Shown: positions 49,850-64,000 of the stretch, piece by piece | How positions within the stretch are numbered: position 1 is the stretch's first letter | Layout of the letters: each line of letters begins with the position of its first letter | Source of the DNA: Chionoecetes opilio | Lineage: Eukaryota > Arthropoda > Malacostraca > Decapoda > Majidae | Assembly: GCA_016584305.1 (NCBI GenBank) | Contig: JACEEZ010000475.1 | Coordinates: 386,001-450,000 of the forward strand | Direction: 5' to 3' | Length of the DNA stretch: 64,000 nucleotides | Made by a program: the position numbers and the translations under genes | The notes under the pieces: model-generated | What the model saw: only the letters and a program-made list of their open reading frames with translations | Told to the model about the DNA's origin: nothing | The model's database searches: none

Positions 49850-51410
49850 AATGCTGCTTCATGTACTAAAACAAAAAAAATCGCGGCATTTCAAATGAAC
49901 TCGTAGTTCCCGAGGTGACATGTGGTGCCTGCCTCCCGAGGGGAAAATATCAAGATCGGAGAACAGAAACAAGAGATGTTTCTGAGGTATACTAATGAGG
50001 TGCAGCATTGCATAAGCTGGTTGACTCTTGCAATAGTACTGTAGACACAGCAGGGCTGGGGCTGAGCAAGAAGCCTTGTAGAGGTGCAGTGGGGAGGAGA
50101 AAGAGAAGTAAAACATGTTTTTACACGAAACAAAAACATAAGTCATGGGAGGAATAGCCTTTGACACTACTCTGTCAGGAGCACAGGTGATGTGTGGGTG
50201 GAGCACTTGTCTAAACATTGGAGGCTTACTTTGTACAGAAACAGACGAGACGCTACACAGAGCCAGCATATGGAAGTTCCATATGCTGGCTCTGTGTATA
50301 GCGTCTGTGTAGCGTATACTCCATAATGGCAGGGAGTGAATAACTGGTGCGGGTAATGCAAAATCCTCAGGGACAAACTAGCAAAGAATATTCAGTGTGA
50401 AGAAAGGTTGACCTGATTGTTTCCAGAAAAGAGATGAGTGCCTGGAGTGTTGGGTCTTGTAGATAGGCGGAGAAAGTTGCAGGCTGAGGGTTAAAACGCA
50501 CTGTACATCACTAGACATTCCTATCCTCAGATTATAATGAAAGAATCAGTAACTGTTATGTAGCATTGCATTAAAGGCTATCTCGCTCGGTGTGTTGAGG
50601 GTCGCCTGTCAAAATGATGCTATAAGATACTCATCAGCACAGGAGTGAACTGCACTTTGAGTTTGAATAAGAGTAGCTGCAGGTGTGATGCAAGCGAATT
50701 CAATTTCATCACATCATTGGTTAATTCAAGCGAAAACCGAAGCGTGATATGCAAATAGCCAATAATTCAGCAGGAAAAGAGATTAGACAGCTCGTATGTG
50801 TATTATTATGTAGTATTTGACGCGTTTGGTGAACGAATTCCAGCTTCACCTTAATAACTGGAGGTCATGGCACCTGAAATATTTGTGTAGTGGAGTGGAA
50901 ATGAATCTTCGCCCAAGGTAGTTATGAGACCAAGTCGTGTTTGGGGTTGATTGTATTTCTTGCTCGCTGTTGAGGAATGAAATGATGCCCCTGGCGACTG
51001 TCATTCCCTGCAACGCCTTGACCGCATGAAACACTGATGACGCTCCACATGACATTGTATCGTGATAAAATGTATTGCTTTGTCTGCACATCAAGATACT
51101 GACATTATATTTTCGAGCTACATTTTAATTTAAAGATGAAATTTTCAAGTTTCAAAAATTGTTGTTTATTTGAATCATGTACTACAAGACAAGGTTGAGC
51201 AGCGCTGCTTCATGCATATTATTGTGACAGGTCAAATAATGGTATTTTTTTCCATTTTTCCTCTAATTAATCAATCAATTTACAGGTTGTTTATGCTTAT
51301 CAGTAATACCTTAACAACTAATCGACAGGGGAAACTGAAAAGAAATTACATGAGTCGAAAGAAAACAGTCCCATCTCATACAACAATTTTGCATAGTGGT
51401 GTGCTGCGTG
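49850..51410. other. Non-coding stretch with a short perfect hairpin
   Basis: No exon or element ends recognised apart from the inverted repeat at 50249-50305. Confidence 0.4.
50249..50305. repeat. Near-perfect inverted repeat, 27-bp arms, 1-bp spacer
   Basis: The left arm (GACGCTACACAGAGCCAGCA then TATGGAA) and its complement on the right meet at a single G. The right arm has a 2-bp insertion. Such a tight hairpin could be a small structured RNA, a replication-slippage product or an assembly artefact. Confidence 0.8.
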
Positions 51411-51416
51411 TGTGTG

Positions 51417-51508
<92 letters not shown>

Positions 51509-51562
51509 TGTGCGTGTGGTGCTGTGGTGTGTGTGTGTGTGTGGTGTGTGTGTGTGTGTGTG

Positions 51563-51643
<81 letters not shown>
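51411..51643. repeat. (GTGC)n followed by (GT)n
   Basis: About 95 bp of the tetranucleotide TGCG, then GT tracts to 51643. Two adjacent related repeat types suggest stepwise mutation from GT to GCGT units. Confidence 0.96.
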
Positions 51644-52183
<540 letters not shown>

Positions 52184-52500
52184 AGTGCGATTCGAAAATT
52201 AAAGTTAGGGCAGCGGCGAGGGGAGGGGGGGAGGGGGTACTTGAACAAACGAATGGGTACGAACAAATAGTGTTGAAAAGCGGACAAGAAACCAGTGGAA
52301 GGATGGATGGGACGGGTGGACGAAAGAACCGGACTCGAAGTGAAGACAAAATAAAGACTGATGGAGGAAGAAGGTGAGTGAAGGAAATATAAAAAAGAGA
52401 TTACGAATGAAGGAAAAGGTCAAGAATGAAAAACTGATCAGAAATACACATGAAAAAAAAAATATATATATAATAGAATTTCATGGGTGGGTGGGTGGGT

Positions 52501-52538
<38 letters not shown>

Positions 52539-52539
<1 letters not shown>

Positions 52540-54170
52540 AGGCCCGTAGCCAGGACGTGAAGTTGGGGGGTAATTTCCATCGTAGGGAGGGCTTTACTAT
52601 TTTATACTTTTCCTTCCACGTATATTTCTGCTCGAGTGTCTTGTATGAACATGTGATGAACCAAGATTTATTATACAAAGTATGTTACTATAAAGTATAT
52701 ATTTATTATCAAAGTTTGATCAAATATATTTTAGTTATATTGTTTATTACGGATACGGGTATTACATTATCATCATTATTATGATTATTGTTCATTTTTT
52801 TTTTTGCTTCAACTTTTTCAAGTTTGTGCCCAATGCAAGACAGAGGAAAAGCCTGGCACGATTGTGTGTTGTTTACCAGGTAATATTTTTGAAAAACAAA
52901 AAACATTATGAAATAATTATACTGTTTAACCTTAAATTGTATATTCTGGTAATATTGTTGATCATTCAAATGGTAATTATTCACTTATTTGTCCTAACCC
53001 GGTGCTTAATTGACCTAAAATAGCTTATCTAATCCTATTTCAAGGCTATTTCAATGGCTAGGCCACGATCCATTACGTGACTGTGACGGATATGTTTAAT
53101 TTTAATTTTCTGGCCTTTAAAATGGGCTTGGACAGTCGAAGAACACGTGTTTGCCATTTTACTCCGTAACTATTAGTCATAGAGAAAAATGTATGGAATC
53201 AAAGTTGTTAACCCCTTGAGACCCAGAACGTAATTTCCATTGTAATTTGGGTGCCATTGGACGATTTTTAGTGAATATAAGCAATATTTTTTAGCTATGA
53301 CCTGTTAAGTATCCTTGTCCACTAACTAATTTGATATATTAAGCTACTTTTCGTAATTTAATGGCTAAAACCAGACAATTTTTCATAGCAAAGGAAAGAT
53401 CTGGGTCTGAAGGGGTTAAGCTTGATCAGTTATATCAAATGCTGCATTTATGTTAAATTTACATCTAAAATATTTGAGAAAATTCATATTTTGTCAAATG
53501 GACATGTTGGCAAATATCTCAATTATTTGCATTCTTAACTAATTTAACTGTAACTCATAAGAAAGGTTTTTTACGTTCAATCTTTACTGTCATATGCATT
53601 TTATTCGTAAGCCTCATAGTTTTCGGGTTATTAAAGTTAATTAGATTTTTGACAAAAAATTCCAGAAACCTGCAGATTTTTGGCGAAAATTTGACGTTTC
53701 AGATCCTTATATAAATTGGTCCACAGGTATTTTTGGGCACGCTGAATACGAATCTGGAGTCTGTGTCTTTCTCTTTGTTTATTTCTTATATTTTTTGTTT
53801 TAATATCAGAATTGCATAGGCTATTTCGGGTAGGTGATGCTCGTTAGCCATAGTAAGCAATCCACCTAGGAGAGGGACAACTCTGACAACAAACTCGGGC
53901 AGGTGGGGCTCGTTAGCCACGGTAGGCAATCCCCTAGGCCCTCACCCGGAAACTGGGGTTGCCTGTCAGAAAGAGCATCCGAGGCGTAAAACTCATGCCG
54001 CAAATTTAAATGATGAAGGCCGACAATAGAATTGGAAGCGTGTCATCGACCGTCTAACCTCATAAGACATTATGGGAAAATCTGACGTTAAACAGAAAGA
54101 TGATGATGATTCATAACTGCCTCATAAAAAACTTCTGGGGGGGCTAAGCCCCCCCGTGGCTATGGGCCTG
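52539..54170. mobile_element. hAT-type non-autonomous element, 1632 bp, inserted in a GT tract
   Basis: The ends CAGGCCCGTAGCCA and TGGCTATGGGCCTG are inverted repeats with one mismatch, and they resemble the ends of the 306-bp MITE at 9678. GT tracts abut on both sides (52505-52538 and 54173-54260), so one GT microsatellite was probably split. The repetitive flanks hide the target duplication. There is no transposase; the interior is AT-rich. Confidence 0.78.
53825..54115 (+). mobile_element. Retroposon tail with (ATG)n end, inside the hAT element
   Basis: Contains two related blocks, GGTGATGCTCGTTAGCCA and GGTGGGGCTCGTTAGCCA, then AGAGCATCCGAGGCGTAAAA, and ends in GATGATGATGAT. The (ATG)n end is like those of RTE-type LINEs and the SINEs they mobilise. 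Family assignment is tentative. Confidence 0.5.

Positions 54171-54260
<90 letters not shown>
54171..54260. repeat. (GT)n microsatellite
   Basis: Right-hand GT tract beside the hAT end. Confidence 0.96.
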
Positions 54261-54262
<2 letters not shown>

Positions 54263-54964
54263 CCCGTTATGGTTGGTAAATGAGACAGCTCGCCCTCCAC
54301 CCTGCTCCTATAGCCAGCACAGGGTGGCGGTCAGGCAGGGAAGTGTGAGGGTGGGGGAGGCTGACAGACTGGTTCACTGAGCAGCTGACCTCACCCCCAT
54401 CACAACCACCACCACTACCCTCCCCCCCCCCACACACGCACGAAATAAAAGTTTAAAAAATACTAGAGAAAGAAATGAAGAATATGCCCCATCATCATCT
54501 TCGAGAGAACACAGACAAGCACGATCATGTGAATGGTAGTGATGATCGCGTAACATCACCACCTTCATCACCACCACCAATACCACCATCATCACCACCA
54601 CCACGCACAGAATCTTCTCAACACTATGATATGTTACCTCAGAGGCATGTAGCACATCATGACCTACCGCCGCCAGCAGGATAGCGAGGCAGACAAGCGG
54701 AGTACCGTTGATTTCTCTCTTTCTTAAAGACTCAAAAAGTAATTCCCGCCACAGTTGACCACCTCGAGAAAACGCGACGTGACTTCCGAAATGATGACGA
54801 TTCTGTATTGGTAATATGAGGTAGAAGGAGGAGAAATACAAAGAAAGAACAGAAAACAACAGCCCCAAAGGGTTCAATGGTGTTGCCTGTGTGACTGTCA
54901 TCTGCCACCATAATTTCTGCAAGTTAAAGACAAAAGAATGGCAAAGTCGAAGACTTTGGATTTG
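54261..54964. other. Non-coding with a dispersed repeat
   Basis: Positions 54832-54960 resemble 59041-59150 (shared AACAGCCC, GGCTGCCTGTGTGACT-like and ATAGCAAAGT-like words). The minus ORF of 245 codons over 54374-55111 is built from CAC-rich low complexity plus this repeat, so I do not call it a gene. Confidence 0.4.
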
Positions 54965-55674
54965 GAATACATAGGAATATATGAGAAGAACAGATACCAG
55001 GAGACCATTCGGTTTATTGCGAGGGTACTGAACTAACATACTACTAACTAACAAACAACATATACACGTAAGATAACAGGATAGTACAGAACAAGCCTCC
55101 TTCTCGCCCACCCCTCCCTCCGGCGACAGGCCGGCAGGAAACAGTAGGAGAAGAACACAATGTACTTAAAGAGGATAGGTACTGTACATGAAATTTTAAA
55201 GCAAAGAATGAAAAGAATGTAGAATGCTAACCTAAGCTACTGCTATAGCACTAATTCATCCGGAGGACGTTATTAAGTATTTGTCACGGGGCATTATCAA
55301 AACCCATTTACTTTTAAGTACGCATGAAGTCTGTTTTTAAATGTGGATATTGTGCTGGCTTCGACAACATTAGCTGTAACTTGTTCCATCGATAACTACT
55401 CTGACATTGAAAAAAATATTTCAAAAATTTATGCTGAAACGGTGTCCATTTAGTTTTGAGCTATTGTGTCCTGTTGTCACCTGAGTTAAGAGCTCAAAAA
55501 GGTTCACGTGGTTGATATCGAAACCCTTTAGAATAGCACCTCCCAACCTGGGGGAAATTTCCCCCTGGGGGGAAATTTCAGGATTCTAAGGGATACATTT
55601 TTCCTGAGGGACATCTAAATTACTAGCATTTAGTCGACAGAAGTCTTAGAATGTGGCTATTGACTTTTCCTCAA

Positions 55675-55756
<82 letters not shown>

Positions 55757-56075
55757 TTATATATATATATATATGATAATGTCTATGTAATTGTGCTATT
55801 AAGCAAGTAAATTTTGTGTTTTGGCTACTTTTTTTCTTGTCCACATGAAGGGGGAGATTCGGATGTTTGAACTGGTTGAAGGGGGAAACAACAGAACAAT
55901 GGTTGGGAACCACTACTTAAGAATCTTAAAACAAATCTATGAAGTCTCCACGGATTCTACGAGCATTTAAGGCAAACATATTTAGTTTTCGCAATCTCTC
56001 TTCATAAGACAAGTTTTGCAGCGATGAAATAAATTTGGTCGCTCTTTTTTTAACTGATTACAACTTGGCTTCAGA
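54965..56075 (-). mobile_element. LINE 3' region, second family, interrupted by a hAT MITE
   Basis: On the minus strand, segments at 55920-56075 and 55315-55530 continue one another and encode the same C-terminal region as the fragment at 46574-46905. The 3' UTR-like part extends to about 54965. A second, shorter copy with the same 3' part lies at about 56085-56412. All copies are frameshifted. Confidence 0.65.
55534..55915. mobile_element. hAT MITE with internal (TA)n
   Basis: The left end TAGCACCTCCCAACCTGG and the complement of the right end, TAGTGGTTCCCAACCATTG, are imperfect inverted repeats of hAT type. The 8-bp flanks CTTTAGAA (55526-55533) and CTTAAGAA (55916-55923) match at 7 of 8. 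A TA tract of about 100 bp lies in the middle (55676-55775). It splits the LINE fragment. Confidence 0.78.
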
Positions 56076-56412
56076 AGGAGGAGGATTACATAGGATTACA
56101 TAGGAATAACAGACACCAGGATACCTATTGGTCCATGACGAGGGTATCTGCTGAAACTACATACTACTAACTATCAACTACATGTAAGAAAACAGTTGGA
56201 AAATGATACCATGTCCCTAAAAAATAGGAACATGGAAGTTTCGTAGTGCAGAAAGATAGGGTATGAAATATACTAACTACAACTACCACTACCACTACAA
56301 CTAATCGATACGGGGGACTAGATACGAAATCGCACTATCAATACCCATTTACTTTACAGTGCGCGTCAAGTCTGTTTTTAAATGTAGTTATTGTGCTGGC
56401 TCCGACAACATT

Positions 56413-56465
56413 TGGAGGAGGAGGAGGAGGAGGAGGAGGAGGAGGAGGAGGAGGAGGAGGAGGAT
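56413..56465. repeat. (GGA)n microsatellite
   Basis: About 17 perfect GGA units, then degenerate purine tract to 56540. Confidence 0.95.
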
Positions 56466-56586
56466 AGGGAGGAGAGGAGGAGGGAGGAAAGGAGGAGGAG
56501 GAGGGAGGAGAGAGGAGGAGGAAGGAGGAGGGTGCAGGAGGCGGTAAGACAGTGATGTATAATCAAAATATTTTACAAATAAAAAG

Positions 56587-56686
<100 letters not shown>

Positions 56687-56922
56687 CCCTTCCAGAGAAA
56701 GCAGAAAAAATAAAAACCGCCAACAAGTTATAAAAACCACGCATGAGCGAGTGGCAAAAAAGAAAGAAGATGCCTGTTGGTGGGAAATGTCAGTGGCCCG
56801 CGAGGTGACGCGGCGACGTGGCTGCCGGAGCACCTAATATATAGAGAACAATAATAACTTTGTACAGATACATGTCAAGGAAAGCCGAACAAAGCTTTAT
56901 AACGTTGGGTATAGTAACATTG

Positions 56923-56984
56923 CAGGATCTACCACGTGTAAGTCTCACGACCTCTTGTAGCTTCCTTATTTTCTTATGTTTTTA
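56923..56984 (+). repeat. Solo LINE 3' tail
   Basis: Fourth 60-bp solo copy of the tail (ACCACGTGTAAGTCTCACGA through TTATTTTCTTATG), more diverged than the others. Confidence 0.82.
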
Positions 56985-57541
56985 TTGTTCTATAATTAAG
57001 TTCATAATATTATCCATACCATTCACAAAGATCGATAAAACCATTCTAAAGTGCGGTCTGTGTCACTGGAAGTGTATCATTATCAATATTATCATTATCA
57101 TTACTATCATTACTATTATTATTATTATTATGATTACCATCATTATTATCATAATTTCAGCATTCAAATTGGACAAGTTAATGATAGTAACATAGTAGCC
57201 GCACACTGCTCTGCGGGTTCGCTTCCCTCCTGTGACTGCTACTGAACTTGTCGTATTTGACTAATTCGTCAAAAGTCGTGGCCGGATAGAGTCATGCCAT
57301 CGCTGCCTCCACACAGTTGAGGTGGGATGGAGGTGCTCCATCCCATGGAGGTGTTCCAAGATGGAACAAGCTCCACTTGTTCTTTTTACCTCCGAGTCAC
57401 GAGATGAGCAACAGCGCTGCTCTGCGAGTTCGATTCCGGCCTGTGGCTGTTGTACATTAATATTACAATTATCATTATCATTATCATCATAACTATTGTG
57501 AGTAGCATTTCTTAGTAACAGAAGTATTAGTATTAATAGTG

Positions 57542-57580
<39 letters not shown>

Positions 57581-57596
57581 CAATTAGTAGTACGTA
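56985..57596. other. Non-coding with ATT and AGT runs and two tRNA-like box B words
   Basis: ATT-rich tract at 57078-57150 and (AGT)n at 57542-57582. GCGGGTTCGCTTCCC (57216) and GCGAGTTCGATTCCGG (57424) resemble box B and are followed by similar words, perhaps two decayed SINEs. Confidence 0.45.
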
Positions 57597-58091
57597 GTAC
57601 CGTAGATAACACTTTAGTCGCCAGCTGCAATAATGTCGCCAGCCGCCAAATATTACGAATTATAGCATCACTACTGATTTGTATATGCCAATGAAGATGA
57701 TACACAGTAGTTTATATCATGACTGTATAATCTACCCTGTTTCAGCGTTGTTTTATGCTTTGTATCTGCAAGTATATTCGGTTTCAAATTTCGCTACTCG
57801 TTTTTTTTTCGGGCGACGACGACGGCGGGAAGACACTCAGAACATAAACACTAGATGGCGACCTTAGTGTAGCTCCGTTATCAACGTCGCCACTCAGTTT
57901 TATTTTGGTAATTTGTTAATTTATAGCCATAATATGACACAGATGAAGACACAAAATGACACAGACTCTCCAGATTGCCCCTTCTAACTTTCCTGAAATC
58001 ATGGATGTAGAAATGCAAGTATTAACGCCACCAGACGTCTGTAAATAAAAAAAAACCGTTGTCCTGGCGACTTTGGTGTTATCTACAGTAG
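57597..58091. mobile_element. MITE of about 495 bp with 27-bp inverted ends
   Basis: The left end TACCGTAGATAACACTTTAG and the complement of the right end, TACTGTAGATAACACCAAAG, match, followed by GTCGCCA on both. AGT runs flank both sides, so it may have inserted into an (AGT)n tract. A rearranged copy lies at 11892-12182. Confidence 0.75.
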
Positions 58092-58369
58092 TAGTAGCAG
58101 CAGAAGTAGTAGTAGTAACAGAAGTATACGTAAAAGTGGCAGAAGTAGTAGTTGAGGCAGTAGCAGCTTAATAGTTCCTATTATAATTAGCTGACGTTGT
58201 TCCCGTCATTAACTCATCAAACTATAATTATCTTTTCTGTCTTTATCAACTTTCCTCATGTGACCACGACGTAGCGGGAGAAAGCTTCGAGGTCGACGGC
58301 TGGGGTGGGATAGGATGGCAAGGGGTGAGGAGGCCCTGGAGAAGGGGCGCGAGAGGGGCAAGAAAGTAG

Positions 58370-59452
<1,083 letters not shown>

Positions 59453-59460
59453 AATATATA

Positions 59461-59755
59461 ACAGTACCCGGTCGGATTGGAACCCCTGGACTTAGCTCCC
59501 TCATCACAAAGAGGTTAAGAGGTAGTGATACGCACCCCTTACATATAATTACCACAACCCCATCTCGGTGGGCGGAGCAGGCGACTTTAATCTATCGCGG
59601 CCAGGACACTCAGCAAATTTAATCAATTAAGACAACTGCTCCCCAACCGAGATGGGGTTGGGGAAATAATATGTAAGGGGTGCGTACCATTGCCTTGAAC
59701 CTCCGTGTGCTGAGGGAGCTAAGTCAGGGGTTCGAATGCGACCAGGTACTGTTAT
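59461..59755. repeat. Inverted pair of a box B-bearing repeat
   Basis: The left arm 59461-59560 and right arm 59655-59755 are inverted copies. Each contains GGGAGCTAAGTC and a GGTTCGAATGC-like word on opposite strands, plus CCCCATCTCGG or its complement. The box B likeness suggests two head-to-head SINE copies or one foldback element. Confidence 0.6.
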
Positions 59756-59799
59756 ACAATTTGTCTTAATTGATTAAACTCTATTAAAGAAAATGTACT

Positions 59800-61310
59800 T
59801 TGCTTCATGTGACCGAAATCGTTTACCAATGATCTTGTATCCATCAATATGAGTCATACTTGTCCGAGCAATACCTAAATACTCGTTTATGTTAACATTA
59901 TCAAAGCCATGGAACATTACGTTACTTTGATCGCAGCCCACTTCTTCTAGTTCATTTATATCTTCAACTGTGAAAATAGAAGCAAAGAATCATTTAATAC
60001 TTCAGCCATACTTGGTCCTATATTCGCTGTTATAACTTTCTTCTTACGCACGTAACTGTAACATTCTTTGGGATTCGATTTAATGATATTTGTAATAAAT
60101 AATTAAAGATTTTTCTTACTTTTCTTTATTAATTTTTGTGTGTCGCGCCGCAGTCTTTCGAACTCTATTATATCATTTTCGTTTTCAATGACAAGTATTT
60201 ACGATAGGCCGCTTTTTCTGTAAAAGCCCAGATTCAATTTGGCTGTTCCACCACTTGGGTATATTCTTATTATAATGTGAACGTCTTTTACCGACTGAAT
60301 CACAAGACTTTATAGCATTATTCAAGATATTGTTAAATATCCCCGATGATTCGTCTATATTCGATTGATTTAAAAGCACACTCCAATCTGCTTCAGATAA
60401 AATCGCATTGCTAGGGAAGTCGTGACCCGAATGAGTTTAGCGGACTACCCCAGGAAGGAATGGCTAGGTTGAAATCACCAAATATGACGCAATCGAACTC
60501 ATTACTCATATCCATTAACTGGTCGTATAGCTGGTTATCAGCGTTAATATTGTGAACTGGGGGTCTATGCATGAGTCAGATCATAATTTTTTTCGAACGG
60601 ATATTATGCTGTAAAAATAGAGAATCCACATTATCAATTCTCTCGCATTCTATAACCGTAGGATGAAGACTGGCTTTTACTTATAGTAATACTCCTCCGC
60701 CTGTTCTATTCGCCCTTTCACAGTTAAACATTAAGTAACCAGGTAAATTACATTAAGTCAAAAAGTCTCTATTTGTAGTGTTCAACCAGGATTCTGTTAT
60801 GCCAATAAAATGATACTGTTCGGTCGCAACAAGAGCTTCAAGATCTGCTTTTTTTTGGCGGGGGGGATGCTGCGCGCATTGAAGATACAAGCTTTTACGA
60901 TATTTCGTACCGAGGTCGCATCGTGGGGCCGGTCATTTACGTGATCATTTACGTCTGAGAGGGTACTCGAGTTCATTGGCCGTTTTTTAAACAGAAATTA
61001 GTAACAGCTGTGCTTATAACTTTCTGGCAAACCGAGCTGACCTAGCCCCATTTAGGTGCAAGCCATCTTCCTTGAAGAGGACTGGTTGTGGATAGAAAGC
61101 ATACCAGAGTCAACGCAAAGTCAACGCCTTCTTCCGATCAAAGGTTTTTAAGACAGCTATTTGCGCTAAAGACATTGTTATAGAAAGTACGCGGCGCACT
61201 GATCCTATTATGATGCCTGAAACAATTATATTACGAGATTTATTTTTGCACTGCCGGATCATCCGCATGTACTTCTCCAGCAGTTCCTCGGACCTGGTGT
61301 TTACAACGTC
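59800..61310 (-). pseudogene. CR1-like LINE relic: ORF1 esterase-like segment, endonuclease, linker
   Basis: Read on the minus strand from 61310. First comes TRSEELLEKYMRMIRQCKNK, then RNIIVSGI and LFKEDGLHLNGARSARFAR, like the SGNH/GDSL esterase domain in ORF1 of CR1-type LINEs. Near 60480 comes EFDCVIFGDFNLAIPSWG, an AP-endonuclease core. At 60185-60379 comes NNAIKSCDSVGKRRSHYNKN then PKWWN, typical of the linker before the polymerase. Frames are broken by many stops and shifts. It is inactive; no polymerase domain follows. Confidence 0.75.
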
Positions 61311-62346
<1,036 letters not shown>

Positions 62347-62684
62347 AGCTTTTACAACCTTGCATGGTATCCCTTCAAGTCAGGCCAGCCTCGGTTGGGT
62401 GGAAGGGTAGGCGGGAGGGACTTCTACTGTGCTATTCTTTGTCTCACACAACAAATAAAACTGATAGACAGGTAACTTTACCGTAGGCCGTCAGACCTCC
62501 TACTGCTATGCATCCTGTGATCCTATGCACTGTCTGGTGAGGCACTGGTGGGATGGGGAGGACGTCTCACCACACAAAGGGAAGGAGATGATGCAACACC
62601 ACACCAAGAAGGCATCATTTTCATTTGGTGATCAAACACTGTTGTTTGTGCAAGATTAAGAAAAAATACATATATACATAGTAC

Positions 62685-63636
62685 CATAGACCACTGTATA
62701 CCTGGACTGCACACGCGACAATGTTTTGAATTGCGGGGCTGCATAGAGGCCTGCGGGGCGCCCGACAAAGAGATATAGTGGTCTATGGACTATCATATAG
62801 ACTGGTTTATCAGTATATATGATATATGTAATCTTCGTAAATGTTTATTCTATAATATTATCAAATAAAAAACAGTAAAACACGCTAAAGAAATGGCATT
62901 ACGAGACTATGAAGAAATATGCATAAACTTATTATTCACTTAACTCTTCGCCATTTAAAACTTTGCGCGTCAACTTTTATCATGGAGGGTATCAATAGAA
63001 GCGCAATTTTATTAGCTTTCCATTGCTATATTTCGTTATCTGATAAATTAATTAGAACCATGCATAAATAAGCGTTAAATAAATAAATAAAATCATCAAT
63101 CGGGTAATTTTCCCGATTGATGATGTTATTTATTTACTTATATATTTCGTTTTCTGATAAATGAATTAGTACCATGTATAAATTAGCGTTGACTAAATAA
63201 ATAACCTCATCAATCGGGAAAATTACCCGATTGATGATTTTATTTATTCAGTTAACGCTAATTTATGCATGGTTCTAATTAATTTATCAGATAACGAAAT
63301 ATAGCAATGGAAAGCTAATAAAATTGCGCTTCTATTGATACCCTTCATGATAAAAGTTGACTCGCAAAGTTTTAAATGGCGAAGAGTTGAAGTGAATATT
63401 AAGTTCATGCATATTTCTTCAGAGTTTCGTAATGGCATTTCTTTAGCGTGTTTTACTGTTTTTTATTTGATAATATTATAGAACAAACATTTACGAAGAT
63501 TACAGTATATCATATATACTGATAAACCAGTCTATATGATCCGTATATATATATGAATCCGAGCGGCCCTCCGACTTCAGGCCCTTGTGCGACAGGCCGA
63601 TATTCCGTGCGCAATCCAGGTATACAGTGGTCTTGA
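62685..63636. mobile_element. Foldback element, copy B
   Basis: Same element as 21047-22000 but in the opposite orientation. The 110-bp piece with CCATAGACCACTGTATACC and AGATATAGTGGTCTATGG is on the left (62685-62790), the long palindrome is in the middle (62790-63541), and the GC-richer piece with GAATCCGAGCGGCCCTCCGA is on the right. Arms stay highly similar. No coding capacity. Confidence 0.87.
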
Positions 63637-63870
63637 CAGTACCTAAAATTTGGGACTACAAATAATTAACAAAAGCAAAACTACACAACAGCGGATACAA
63701 TACGGATTAAAAATTTTTTGACGCAAATGACGGGAGGTTCTGAGTCCCAGGGTTCCAGGGTAGCGGCGTGGTGGCCGCGGGCAGCAGGCCAGACAGGGTA
63801 ACGGGGACGTGTCCTGTTTTCCGCCCCTCACAACCCGCAATCCCGCCCGCCCGCCCGCCGCCTTGTCCGC

Positions 63871-63939
63871 ATGGAGACCTGCAGTGATTCGCTGAAAGGA
63901 GCAAATCCGTCTGGATGCGGCTTAGCAATGGTGTGTGGG
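63871..63939 (+). CDS. Possible first coding exon of a gene leaving the window
   Basis: In a GC-rich patch, an ATG at 63871 (context CCGCATGG) opens 23 codons ending in a consensus donor, GGG followed by GTGAGTGAC (63940 on). No upstream in-frame ATG and no downstream exon can be seen before the window ends. The peptide start METCSDSL is not recognised. It may be chance. Confidence 0.25.
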
Positions 63940-64000
63940 GTGAGTGACCTTGTGCTGCCAGTGTGAGGCTGAGTTCCGCGCTGTTCCTCGGATGAGTTAG

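Noticed and set aside
54374..55111. A 245-codon minus-strand ORF with hydrophobic stretches
   Set aside because: The sequence is CAC/CAT-rich low complexity joined to a dispersed repeat also found near 59.05 kb, with no domain, splice sites or coding-like composition.

Overview
This is animal nuclear DNA, most likely from a decapod crustacean, perhaps a crab. The evidence is split genes with GT-AG introns, very dense dinucleotide arrays, TTAGG-type arthropod telomere motifs, tRNA-derived SINEs, and several copies of one LINE 3' end of a type I associate with decapods. The taxon is an inference. There are no bacterial operons, CRISPR arrays or phage genes.

Two host genes can be assembled exon by exon with every splice phase closing. 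On the minus strand, 8868 to 4911 (5 exons, 556 aa) encodes DPH2, the accessory subunit of the first diphthamide enzyme. On the plus strand, 12389 to 20210 (11 exons, 816 aa) encodes TAF1B, the zinc-ribbon TFIIB-like subunit of the RNA polymerase I selectivity factor SL1. They are divergent: about 3.5 kb separates the start codons, and half of that is a nested set of transposons. A likely 3'-terminal exon of an unrecognised gene lies at 3235-3463, tail to tail with DPH2. A single-coding-exon gene for a 191-residue cysteine-rich protein of unknown function lies at 41239-41819. A possible first exon sits at 63871-63939.

The rest is mostly mobile DNA and its debris. At 0.1-2.0 kb is an unclassified element with a broken ORF and 138-bp direct repeats. 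At 9.5-11.2 kb a Merlin element lies inside another Merlin element, with a hAT MITE inside the inner one, and all three keep perfect 8-bp target duplications. At 24.5-27.8 kb a KH-domain (vigilin-like) pseudogene is split by a hAT element that itself carries a LINE fragment. At 29.7-31.4 kb an RNase H-bearing LINE has landed in another LINE. A hAT transposase relic lies at 36.4-38.9 kb. A CR1-like LINE relic with an ORF1 esterase-like segment lies at 59.8-61.3 kb. Two copies of a roughly 950-bp foldback element lie at 21.0 and 62.7 kb in opposite orientation. A 35-bp minisatellite at 48.1-48.7 kb carries a consensus splice donor in every unit.

From about 31.5 kb to the right end, apart from the 41.2-kb gene, I see long intergenic sequence dominated by (AG)n/(TC)n and (AC)n/(GT)n arrays. 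The long Arg-Glu, Ser-Leu, His-Thr and Cys-Val reading frames there are microsatellite translations, not genes.
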